A stretch of 41,821 bases of DNA, from positions 1 through 41,821 of the IMG/VR virus record IMGVR_UViG_3300046812_000278; one strand, 5' to 3'. Shown piece by piece: positions 33,114-39,434 of the stretch (position 1 is the stretch's first letter; every line of letters begins with the position of its first letter). The notes under the pieces were generated by a model. It was not told where the DNA came from. It saw only the letters and a list, made by a program, of their open reading frames with translations, and did not search any database. The DNA comes from a virus. A program made the position numbers and the translations under genes.

Positions 33114-34496
33114 ATGCCAGTTTCTACAATCATGACTACGACCGAGAAGGCGAGTTACGACGCCTCAGTGTTGCAGCTTGTCGGGATCTCCGCCGGCAGC
33201 GGCGCGGTCAAGGCGTACGTGGATGCCACTGCGGCGGGGCTCAGCGCCAAGCCATCTGTGGTCGTATCGGCGATCACGAATCTGACGCTTTCCGGTGAGC
33301 AGACGGTCGATGGCGTGCTGACGAGCGCCTCCCGGATCCTGCTGACCGGTCAAACGTCGGGGATCGAAAACGGGATCTACGTCACCGGAGCCGGCGCGTG
33401 GACGAGGGCGACCGACATGGCGGCGACATCGGGAGCCTCGGGCGCGTTCGTGCTTGTGGAGCGCGGTACGGCGCGCGCGGGATCTGCGTGGGTTTGTACG
33501 ACGGCGGCGGGATCAGACGTCGTGGGCGTGAATTCGTTAACGTTCGTGGAATTCGACATCGGCGCGATCACCTTCACCAAAGTGAACGCCGCGCTTGCGA
33601 CGGCGAACGCATCGATCGCAGTCAATAGCCAAAAAATCACATCCCTCGCAAACGGTTCGGCTGCCACGGACGGCGCCGCGTTCGGACAGATCCCCGTGGT
33701 CGCCACAGCTACGCCGTCCGATGTGACCTACCCGGCGGCAGTAGGCACCGGGACCAAGTGGGCGGCAGAGGACCACACGCATCAGATGGCGCGTAGCGCG
33801 GCCCGCATGGGGTTCCGTTGCGATTTCGCAGCGGCGAATACCGCAAACTTCGTCGCGGCGACTCTCTACGTCGGTACGATGGGAGAGCCAGGCTGGATCG
33901 GAACGAACGCGAATAGCGCCACCGGGCTCACGCTTAACGCGAACAGCGCGACCGAGATCGGGACGTTGCTACTGTCCACGGGTTCAAATACCGCAGGCGC
34001 GTGCACGGCGGTAACGTCTGCCGGCAACGGCGGCCAGACGGTCACGCCAACGAGCGCCAACCCGCTCTTCTTCGAGGTCAAGTTTGCGTGTGCAGACGCC
34101 GTGAGCGACGGCGTGAACACGTACAAGATTATCGTCGGACTGAGCGACACGCTGAACGCCGCCCCGGCGAACGGATTTTGGGCCGAGGTGGACGCGAACA
34201 GCGATACGCACATTCTCGTGAAGACGTGCAGCGGCGGCGCGGGCAACGTCGTCACGGCAGTGACGTCCTCGGTCGTCATGGGTACGGCGACCTATCACAC
34301 GTTCAAAGTGGTCAAGCCGGCGGGCTCGCTGACATGTAATATTTTCCTGGACGGCACTCTCGTCGGCGCTGGCGCGATGCCTACCAACCTCATGAGCCCC
34401 ACACTTGAGATCATCAAGTCAGCGGGCGGCACGGCACGGCGCCTCGCGGTCGATTGGTTCGACATGGAGCAAGTCTGGGCGACACCGCGCACGTGA
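33114..34496 (+). CDS. tail fibre protein with repeated-fibre motif domain
   Basis: A 460-residue protein. Residues about 45-150 match the frequent fibre module (ITNLTLSGEQTVDGVLTSAS; RILLTGQTSGIENGIYVTGAGAWTRATD; GAFVLVERGTARAGSAWVC). The next part is a trimer-type shaft, and the C-terminal 230 residues look like a lectin/concanavalin-like sandwich (FFEVKFACADAVSDGVNTYK; TFKVVKPAGSLTCNIFLDG) that could bind surface carbohydrate. It ends 2 bases from the end of a convergent minus-strand gene. Confidence 0.75.
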   Translation: MPVSTIMTTTEKASYDASVLQLVGISAGSGAVKAYVDATAAGLSAKPSVVVSAITNLTLSGEQTVDGVLTSASRILLTGQTSGIENGIYVTGAGAWTRATDMAATSGASGAFVLVERGTARAGSAWVCTTAAGSDVVGVNSLTFVEFDIGAITFTKVNAALATANASIAVNSQKITSLANGSAATDGAAFGQIPVVATATPSDVTYPAAVGTGTKWAAEDHTHQMARSAARMGFRCDFAAANTANFVAATLYVGTMGEPGWIGTNANSATGLTLNANSATEIGTLLLSTGSNTAGACTAVTSAGNGGQTVTPTSANPLFFEVKFACADAVSDGVNTYKIIVGLSDTLNAAPANGFWAEVDANSDTHILVKTCSGGAGNVVTAVTSSVVMGTATYHTFKVVKPAGSLTCNIFLDGTLVGAGAMPTNLMSPTLEIIKSAGGTARRLAVDWFDMEQVWATPRT

Positions 34497-34498
34497 GA

Positions 34499-34711
34499 TC
34501 AGTCCGGCACGGGACGGAGAGGTGTCTCGCTGGGGGCCACCTCGACGTTGCTTCGCGCGAGTCCGCGGCCCATTGCCGGCCAGTAGATTTCAAAAACGCC
34601 GTCATCCTCGAAACGCACCACTTCGATCACCGACTCGCATCCGCAGCAGCACCGGAGCTTCGCGCCGACACAGACTTCGACACCATTCCGGTCGACACCA
34701 ATTCTCGTCAC
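34499..34711 (-). CDS. small Cys-containing hypothetical protein
   Basis: A 70-residue protein starting at GTG 34711, with AGGAG 7 bases upstream that overlaps the stop of the gene before it. Seen: CVGAKLRCCCGCESVIEVVRF, with a CCCGC cluster likely to bind metal, and a conserved-looking FEIYWPAMGRGLARSNV. Last gene of the minus-strand cluster and convergent with the fibre gene. Unknown function. Confidence 0.6.
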   Translation of the reverse strand: MTRIGVDRNGVEVCVGAKLRCCCGCESVIEVVRFEDDGVFEIYWPAMGRGLARSNVEVAPSETPLRPVPD

Positions 34712-34720
34712 GGCTTTCTC

Positions 34721-34945
34721 CTACGACTTTGCGAGTTTCTTCTTGTGGGATGACTTGCGGAGATTGCGCAGGCGCTGGCGGAGCGCTGGGTTTGGCTCCG
34801 AGCCGATAGCGTGCGACACCGCTGCCGGGTGCTTGCCGACGGTTGCCGCAGCATGAGCCTGCGCGTCACGCTGGGCGAAGAGGCGCGCGAGCTCCTCGGG
34901 GCCGATGGCGCGGAGGCCGGGAAGGAGCTTGGGCGGGGCGGTCAT
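34721..34945 (-). CDS. small DNA-binding-like hypothetical protein
   Basis: A 74-residue protein from ATG 34945, which overlaps the previous stop (ATGA). Seen: LARLFAQRDAQAHAAATVG, then KHPAAVSHAIGSEPNPALRQRL and a Lys-rich tail (KSSHKKKLAKS). The middle reads like a Cro/C1-type HTH: an AAATVGKHPAAVSHAI turn. It may regulate the cluster. A longer start at 35089 would overlap the neighbour strongly and is not needed. Confidence 0.55.
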   Translation of the reverse strand: MTAPPKLLPGLRAIGPEELARLFAQRDAQAHAAATVGKHPAAVSHAIGSEPNPALRQRLRNLRKSSHKKKLAKS

Positions 34946-35160
34946 GCGTTTCCCCAGCGCAACGTGATGTCGTTTTCGATCAGCGCGTACGTCGCGGAAT
35001 GCGGCCCCTCGTGGCGCTTGCGAAGCTGGCACCTCGGAGTGTGAAGACCGACCCCAGGGACATTCACTGTCTGCCCAGGTGCGGCGCATGCGTCACCGCT
35101 GACGGCAGCCTCGTCACTGAGACGGAGGGACTCGCTGATCGCTAAGACGGAAGTCACCAT
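34942..35160 (-). CDS. small hypothetical protein
   Basis: A 72-residue protein. ATG 35160 has GGAGG 5 bases upstream, a better start than ATG 35178. Seen: SDEAAVSGDACAAPGQTVNV, then CQLRKRHEGPHSATYAL and LRWGN. The C-x2...CxLRxxHxGxHS stretch is typical of small actinobacterial/phage proteins that bind metal through Cys and His. It is coupled by overlaps on both sides. Confidence 0.55.
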   Translation of the reverse strand: MVTSVLAISESLRLSDEAAVSGDACAAPGQTVNVPGVGLHTPRCQLRKRHEGPHSATYALIENDITLRWGNA

Positions 35161-35423
35161 CCGAGCCTCCGCCACCATGGCGCCGCTTCGATCTGAAAGT
35201 CTCCGTGGTGGTCAGGTTCGCCTGGGATCGATAGTGTCGGCTGTCGATGCTCGGGACAGAACACCGCGTTCGGGTATCGCTGGCCTTGCCATCCCGATTC
35301 GGCGAGCGTCACCGCATCCCATCGTGAACCGAAGGGCTGCACGTTCGTACGACAGAATCCGATTGTTCGACGTGAACAGCCGGGCTCGTCGCACTCCACG
35401 AAGACTTGGAATCGCATCGCCAT
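35154..35423 (-). CDS. small Cys/His-rich hypothetical protein
   Basis: An 89-residue protein starting at ATG 35423, whose A is shared with the TAA of the PHM-like gene (TAATG). Seen: VECDEPGCSRRTIGFC, a middle WDAVTLAESGWQGQRYPN and VFCPEHRQ, a pattern of Cys/His consistent with one zinc site. It ends with Trp-rich APWWRRLGW. An ORF extended upstream to 35852 is ignored because it would lie inside the PHM-like gene. Unknown function. Confidence 0.6.
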   Translation of the reverse strand: MAMRFQVFVECDEPGCSRRTIGFCRTNVQPFGSRWDAVTLAESGWQGQRYPNAVFCPEHRQPTLSIPGEPDHHGDFQIEAAPWWRRLGW

Positions 35424-36427
35424 TATTGCACCCTCGCCGTCCACGTCTCCGGCCCGACGACGAACCCGACGACGTTGCACATCTCGCCCGTCATGACGGC
35501 GTTCGACCAGCGGAGCACTGCATTCGTGGTGTTGTCGACGTCGCACTCCCAGGAGAGCACGCCTTGACTCGGGACGTGTAGAGGCGCCGTCTTGCTGGTG
35601 AACCACGAAACGGAGGGCTCCGACCACGACGACGTCGAATACTTCTGCGCGCCGTCCACCGCCACTCGCTCCTCGGTCGTGTGCGCATGGAAGTGTCCGG
35701 TGATTTGCAGGATGTCGATCGCGTGTCCGGCGACGACCGACGCCCGGATCGTTTGCTTCGTATGAGCCGGGACGGTCATGCCGGCACCACCGGCCATCTG
35801 CAGCGGAGAGATCGGCCTCACCGTGCTCGCAACCGTGTGCAGGTTCACCCACGCTTCGACGAGCTGCGGGCGGTCGGTCATGTTGATCGCGTGAGCGGCG
35901 ATCACGAAGGACCCCGCGGGAACTTTCAGCGCGGCTCCGGCGAGCTCCGGCGCACCCTGATCGAAAGCGACGCTCTCGGTCGGGACCTGTGTCAGGAAGA
36001 TTGCCGGGTTGATGAGCGCCGCCGTCGCGTTGGGTTTTCCGGTCGCGCCGTTGTAGAACGCAAGGTGATGCATGCCGGTGCGCTCGCTCACATCATAGCT
36101 CTCGATGAGCATCGCCGCGTGCAACGGTGAAACGATCTCGTAGGAGAGCGTCTCATCGCCGGGCGCGATCAGGAATTGCCCCAGCTCGGCGGGGTCATCG
36201 TAGTTCGCCGGACCGTATCGGAGCTGGACGACGTTCGGATCCGTAGAGGCAGCGAGGCAGGCCTCGTCCCCCGCGTAGGCCGTGCGGAGTCCGCAGGCAT
36301 TGCCAGCCGCGACCGGTGCGGCGCCTCCCGCATCCTCCGAAAGCGGTGAGCCGGTCGGAAGCGCTCCGGGAGGCGAGGAGCAGGCGGCAAGGAACGCAGC
36401 GGCGAGCGCGAACGTTCGAGCGGTCAT
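35423..36427 (-). CDS. PHM-like copper type II monooxygenase lipoprotein
   Basis: A 334-residue protein with a lipoprotein signal (lipobox LAAC, Cys16) and a region resembling peptidylglycine alpha-hydroxylating / dopamine beta-monooxygenases. All copper-ligand positions appear: His120-His121 (MHHLAFY), His179 (AAHAINM), the HxH of GHFHAHTTEE (His245/247/249) and Met316 (GEMCNVVG). This matches the H/H/H and H/H/M sites of PHM in order. Such enzymes hydroxylate C-H bonds using copper and ascorbate; the substrate here is unknown. Coupled by ATGA to a small lipoprotein upstream and TAATG downstream. Alternatively it is a non-catalytic envelope protein with this fold. Confidence 0.7.
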   Translation of the reverse strand: MTARTFALAAAFLAACSSPPGALPTGSPLSEDAGGAAPVAAGNACGLRTAYAGDEACLAASTDPNVVQLRYGPANYDDPAELGQFLIAPGDETLSYEIVSPLHAAMLIESYDVSERTGMHHLAFYNGATGKPNATAALINPAIFLTQVPTESVAFDQGAPELAGAALKVPAGSFVIAAHAINMTDRPQLVEAWVNLHTVASTVRPISPLQMAGGAGMTVPAHTKQTIRASVVAGHAIDILQITGHFHAHTTEERVAVDGAQKYSTSSWSEPSVSWFTSKTAPLHVPSQGVLSWECDVDNTTNAVLRWSNAVMTGEMCNVVGFVVGPETWTARVQ

Positions 36428-36630
36428 GATTCGCACCGCGCCCCGTTGTTGCCAACCGTACAGCCCGGCAGACGTCCGACGCTCCGAAAACCTCCGGAGC
36501 CCCCGTCCGAAGCGCTCGCCTCAAGCGAGCCCCCGTCTTGGGCTGCCGGCGGCGTCGTACTGGTGACTGTTCCGCCGCACGCCGTCACGATGACGGCTAC
36601 AGCGATCGGCGCTATGGTGTTTATGTTCAT
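36424..36630 (-). CDS. small lipoprotein
   Basis: A 68-residue protein with a lipoprotein signal: MNINTIAPIAVAVIVTAC, lipobox VTAC, Cys18. The mature part is Gly/Ser/Pro rich with two Cys near the end (PGCTVGNNGARCES). It overlaps the PHM-like start (ATGA) and is likely made with it. No strong ribosome-binding site. Possible partner or helper of the PHM-like lipoprotein. Confidence 0.6.
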   Translation of the reverse strand: MNINTIAPIAVAVIVTACGGTVTSTTPPAAQDGGSLEASASDGGSGGFRSVGRLPGCTVGNNGARCES

Positions 36631-36657
36631 CGGGAATCCATTTCTCGGTGGACTAAT

Positions 36658-36689
36658 GCTCCCCGGCCGTTTGCCGCGGCGCGGGGAGC
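36658..36689 (-). terminator. GC-rich hairpin between RHH gene and lipoprotein operon
   Basis: GCTCCCCG (36658-36665) pairs with CGGGGAGC (36682-36689); the 16-base interior can fold further (GCCG...CGGC). It lies downstream of the RHH gene and upstream of the lipoprotein gene on the same minus strand. There is no T-run after it on the minus strand (ATTAGTCC follows), so it may be a weak terminator, attenuator or mRNA-stabilising hairpin. Confidence 0.45.
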
Positions 36690-36768
36690 GCGCGTTCGCC
36701 GGGACTGCCCCAGCAATGCAGCGAGCCCCGGGGACGGAACCTGCGGGGCGGAGCGGATGCCGGAGCGG

Positions 36769-36939
36769 CTACTTCGACAGCTTGCCTTTCGCGACCGTGA
36801 CGCCGAGCTTCTCAGCGTAGGCCCGAAGCGCGCGACGGATGACGTCCGCCCGAGTCCGTTCCTCGGCCACGACGAGGCGCTCGAGGAGGGTGAGCTCTGG
36901 TTCCGGCAGGCGAACGGCCACGATTGAGCTGGGAGCCAT
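36769..36939 (-). CDS. ribbon-helix-helix regulator (CopG/Arc-like)
   Basis: A 56-residue protein. The pattern SIVAVRLPEPELTLLERLVVAEERTRADVIRRALRAYAEKLG (in segments) is the RHH layout: a beta strand, helix 1, turn, helix 2. Such proteins dimerise and insert the strand pair in the major groove. ATG 36939 chosen because the RHH strand follows directly. GGAG lies immediately before it, which is unusually close. It likely controls its own promoter and perhaps the cluster downstream. The ORF extended to 37023 would precede the strand and is not preferred. Confidence 0.7.
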   Translation of the reverse strand: MAPSSIVAVRLPEPELTLLERLVVAEERTRADVIRRALRAYAEKLGVTVAKGKLSK

Positions 36940-36948
36940 CTCCAAGCT

Positions 36949-36980
36949 TGTAACACCGACGCGCACGCTGTGCAACACCG
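36949..36980 (-). promoter_or_regulatory. possible RHH operator with divergent promoters
   Basis: Two near-identical sequences TGTAACACCG (36949-36958) and TGCAACACCG (36971-36980) lie 22 bases apart, about two helical turns, right before the RHH gene. Direct repeats upstream of an RHH gene are typical operators. On the minus strand TTGCAC and TTACAA-like boxes overlap them; on the + strand an AT-rich patch GGATAAATA (37005-37013) could be a -10 for the lysis genes. Confidence 0.35.
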
Positions 36981-37016
36981 TTGCCGCCACATCTAGTTTC
37001 CCTCGGATAAATACCC

Positions 37017-37145
37017 ATGGCACTCGGAATCGGTACCCAAATTGCCCTTGCCATCATGTCCGTTTCGTTCCCGGCCGACGACTGGGTCAACGAGCTGGGC
37101 GTGCCGTGGGTCAACGAGTTCAACGTGATTTGGAGAACCGACTGA
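37017..37145 (+). CDS. 42-residue ORF of unknown status
   Basis: An ATG ORF beginning right after the AT-rich GGATAAATA patch and ending 15 bases before the holin-like gene. It reads MALGIGTQIALAIMSV, then WVNELGVPWVNEFNV with a small internal repeat (WVNE). There is no Shine-Dalgarno, so it would have to be leaderless, or it is simply part of the leader. Hydrophobic start then acidic end. Confidence 0.35.
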   Translation: MALGIGTQIALAIMSVSFPADDWVNELGVPWVNEFNVIWRTD

Positions 37146-37160
37146 TTTTCAGGAGACCCC

Positions 37161-37358
37161 ATGAGCCTCAACGAACACAAGATGACGCTAGCCCTCGCGG
37201 TCCTGACCATCGCTGCGGGCACATTTCTGCCCTACTTTCCGCACGTGTCGGCCGGCCTCGCCGCGTCGATCGTGGGCTTTCTCGGGACCGTGAATTCCCT
37301 CGTGCAGCGGTATTCGATGCCGCCGCTCGGGAAGGAAACGCCGAAGGTGGAGTCGTGA
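37161..37358 (+). CDS. holin-like small membrane protein
   Basis: A 65-residue protein with CAGGAG before the ATG. Two likely membrane helices: residues about 8-25 (MTLALAVLTIAAGTFLPYF) and 31-49 (AGLAASIVGFLGTVNSLVQ), followed by a short polar tail (PPLGKETPKVES). Size, two helices and being first in the lysis-type cluster fit a class II-type holin, which would permeabilise the inner membrane. Not proved. Confidence 0.6.
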   Translation: MSLNEHKMTLALAVLTIAAGTFLPYFPHVSAGLAASIVGFLGTVNSLVQRYSMPPLGKETPKVES

Positions 37359-37609
37359 GAGCGCTCATCCCGATCGCCTTCCTGGCCGGCGTCGTCATCG
37401 GCTGCGGCATGCCAGCGAAGACGGTCATCCAAGACGCCTGCACGGTCATCGATTCGGGCAATCCGGCAATCGGCGCGCTCTGCCTGACCGCGGAGGAAAT
37501 CGCGTCGCTGTTCGGCCACGTCCGGGCCGCGAGAGCGTTCCGTGCCTCGCATCCCGCGGCGAGTCCGGGTGGCAAGGTCGACGTGTGCGAGGGCGAGGTG
37601 GCGCCGTGA
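37355..37609 (+). CDS. small lipoprotein of the lysis region
   Basis: An 84-residue protein from GTG 37355 (GTGA overlap). Lipoprotein signal: MRALIPIAFLAGVVIGC, lipobox VIGC, Cys17. The mature part has three more Cys (DAC, LC, VC) and a helix TAEEIASLFGHVRAARAFRA. It could be an outer-membrane spanin-type subunit or an exclusion lipoprotein. It overlaps the peptidase gene by GTGA. Confidence 0.6.
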   Translation: MRALIPIAFLAGVVIGCGMPAKTVIQDACTVIDSGNPAIGALCLTAEEIASLFGHVRAARAFRASHPAASPGGKVDVCEGEVAP

Positions 37610-38361
37610 CGCTCCGACCCGTCAAAGGCTGGATCCCTCCGAAGCGCTGGCCAACTCGGGAAGAGTTTGCCGCGCACCACGCGCGCATGGCTCGCGCCGC
37701 CGCATCTGGTCCGCTCGGGCCGGTGACGCTCGGGACGCCGACGATCCTCGACCAGCTCGACACCTCGGCATGCTTCGGATTCGCAGCCGTCCAGGCCGCT
37801 CACATCGCGACCGGCAAGCCCATCGGGAGTCCGCTCGTCCCGTACTGGTGCGCCCGTCGTGAGGCGGCATCGGCGGATACCGACGTCACGGACGACGGCA
37901 TCGACCCGGATTCTATGGTCGCCGCTCTGAACGATTTCGGCGTCGCTCCGATGGCGGAAGATCCGTTCGACTCGGCGCGCATCAACGAACGGCCGAGCGA
38001 CACGGCCATGCTCGCCGCGCAGCAGGTGACGTGCGCGATCGAGCCGTTGCTTGCGACGGGTCCCGAGCTGTGGACTGCCATCCAGCACGCGATCTGCGTC
38101 GAGCGGCTCCCGGTCCTCGTCGCGCTGGAAGTCGTACCGGCCTTCGACAACGCGGGCTCGACCGGCGGCATCATCGACGACCCGAGCGGCACGAGCCGAG
38201 GCGGACACGCGCAGTGTCTCTACGGCACCACGGACCGCGGCGCGCAGCTCGCCAACTCGTGGGGCGTCGGGGAGTGGACGGCGGACGGCACCGCCGTCCT
38301 GACACCTCGTTTCATCGCTGGCGCTGTCATGTGGGCGGGAGCCCTGAAGGTGAACCCATGA
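37606..38361 (+). CDS. papain-like cysteine peptidase (C1 family-like)
   Basis: A 251-residue protein from GTG 37606. Full papain-type active site: Gln50 (oxyanion, in LDQLDTSACFGFA) exactly 6 residues before Cys56, His201 (GGHAQCLYG) and Asn217 in NSWG. The spacing and NSWG/GGHA context are those of C1 peptidases. No signal peptide, so it would act in the cytoplasm or reach its target after holin opening. It sits in the lysis-type cluster, so it may cut envelope proteins, spanins or structural precursors; an anti-host role is also possible. Confidence 0.8.
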   Translation: MTLRPVKGWIPPKRWPTREEFAAHHARMARAAASGPLGPVTLGTPTILDQLDTSACFGFAAVQAAHIATGKPIGSPLVPYWCARREAASADTDVTDDGIDPDSMVAALNDFGVAPMAEDPFDSARINERPSDTAMLAAQQVTCAIEPLLATGPELWTAIQHAICVERLPVLVALEVVPAFDNAGSTGGIIDDPSGTSRGGHAQCLYGTTDRGAQLANSWGVGEWTADGTAVLTPRFIAGAVMWAGALKVNP

Positions 38362-38729
38362 AAAGCCTGATTCCGCTCGTACTCCTCGCGTCCCTCGTCG
38401 CGGCCTGGTCTCCCGGGTGCGGCGGCAACACGCCGGCCCCTGTCCCGCCCCCGGCGCCGCCTCCGGTGGTCATCGCGGACGCTGGCAATCCGCCGGCACC
38501 GCCCGCTCCTGTGCCCACGCCGGAGCCGACGCCGCAACCTCCCACGGACTCATGCGCGGCAGAATGCGCGACGCTCGGCCGGCTCCGATGTCCCGAATGG
38601 TCGCCGACATGTGACGCCGATTGTGCGCGGCTCGATTCCAAACTCGCGGCGCTCCGTTCGGCTCCGCAGAATCACGCCTGCATCGCAAAGGCGGCAACGT
38701 GTGCGGCAGCGAAGGCGTGTCGGCCGTGA
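38358..38729 (+). CDS. Pro-rich, Cys-rich lipoprotein-like protein
   Basis: A 123-residue protein (ATGA overlap). N-terminal signal MKSLIPLVLLASLVAAWSPGC, with the lipobox less ideal (SPGC, Cys21). A Pro/Ala linker of about 40 residues (PAPVPPPAPPPVV ... PTPEPTPQPP) follows, then a Cys-rich helical domain with eight Cys (CAAEC, RC, TCDADC, AC, TC, AC). Pro-rich lipoproteins in lysis regions can act as outer-membrane spanins. Function inferred from context. Confidence 0.6.
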   Translation: MKSLIPLVLLASLVAAWSPGCGGNTPAPVPPPAPPPVVIADAGNPPAPPAPVPTPEPTPQPPTDSCAAECATLGRLRCPEWSPTCDADCARLDSKLAALRSAPQNHACIAKAATCAAAKACRP

Positions 38730-39022
38730 GAGCGGTCGGCGCCTTCCTCGTCGCACTCGTCGTCATCGGTTGCCACTTCGGCGAGTACGTGACGCCCGAT
38801 CCGCACGACAAGGCCTACCCGTGCCATCGCGCGGACGGGAGCGCCGATCCGAACGCGAATTGGTGCTTTCCGGTCGACGGATCGCACACGTGCTGCCCGG
38901 AGCGGTCGTCGTGCGCGTCGCTCGAGGGGCAGCCGATCTGCGCCTACCAAGGCCCCGAGGTCGGCCCGGGCGGTTTGTTCGAGGCGCGACGACCGGTCGC
39001 GCGCACGCCGGAGCACCCTTGA
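38726..39022 (+). CDS. Cys-rich lipoprotein
   Basis: A 98-residue protein from GTG 38726 (GTGA overlap). Lipobox VIGC (Cys16) after MRAVGAFLVALVVIGC. The mature part has six further Cys (PCHRADGS, WCFPVDG, TCCPERSSC, ICAYQG), probably forming disulphides in the periplasm. The knot-like spacing resembles small extracytoplasmic proteins of Myxococcota. Role unknown. Confidence 0.6.
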   Translation: MRAVGAFLVALVVIGCHFGEYVTPDPHDKAYPCHRADGSADPNANWCFPVDGSHTCCPERSSCASLEGQPICAYQGPEVGPGGLFEARRPVARTPEHP

Positions 39023-39141
39023 CCCGCTCGGCGCTCTCCGAGCTCGGCGACGCGTTCTTTCGGAGCGTGCTGATCGCTTTCGCCGGCGCCGCTGGGCTCG
39101 TCGTCGTCGTGTGGTTGCTACTCGGGGGGCCGTGGACGTGA
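39019..39141 (+). CDS. 40-residue membrane protein with TTG start
   Basis: Starts at TTG 39019 overlapping the previous stop (TTGA) and ends in a GTGA overlap with the next gene. One membrane helix: AFFRSVLIAFAGAAGLVVVV...WLLL. The junction style on both sides supports translation. Could be a pinholin/antiholin-like or small accessory membrane protein of the lysis set. Confidence 0.5.
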   Translation: MTRSALSELGDAFFRSVLIAFAGAAGLVVVVWLLLGGPWT

Positions 39142-39434
39142 GCCTCTCACGCGAGCGCCGCCTCATCGAGCAGACCCTCGTCCAGGCGCGGCAGATCGTC
39201 GACGACGTGACGGCCGCGCTGAAAGCGAATGACTCGCCCGCGCTCCGAGGCCTCCGGGGCGCCGCGGCGTCGTTCGCGGTGCAGGCGTCCTCGGCGCTCG
39301 ACCGGCACACAGAGGACGATGGCGAGCTGACTCCGGTAGCCGTCCCGACATCGAAGTCATCGTCGAACTTCCAAGCCGTCGGGCGGATCCTCGACGACGC
39401 GAACAAGGGCCGACCGCTCAAGGACGAACCATGA
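39138..39434 (+). CDS. helical hypothetical protein
   Basis: A 98-residue protein from GTG 39138 (GTGA overlap), no signal. A long helix (RRLIEQTLVQARQIVDDVTA; SPALRGLRGAAASFAVQASS) suggests a coiled-coil dimer. The tail is hydrophilic (FQAVGRILDDANKGRPLKDE). It overlaps the lysozyme start by ATGA. Function unknown. Confidence 0.55.
   Translation: MSLSRERRLIEQTLVQARQIVDDVTAALKANDSPALRGLRGAAASFAVQASSALDRHTEDDGELTPVAVPTSKSSSNFQAVGRILDDANKGRPLKDEP

Noticed and set aside
35154-35852. 232-codon version of the small Cys/His gene
   Set aside because: The first 143 codons are inside the PHM-like gene in another frame; ATG 35423 has the TAATG coupling.
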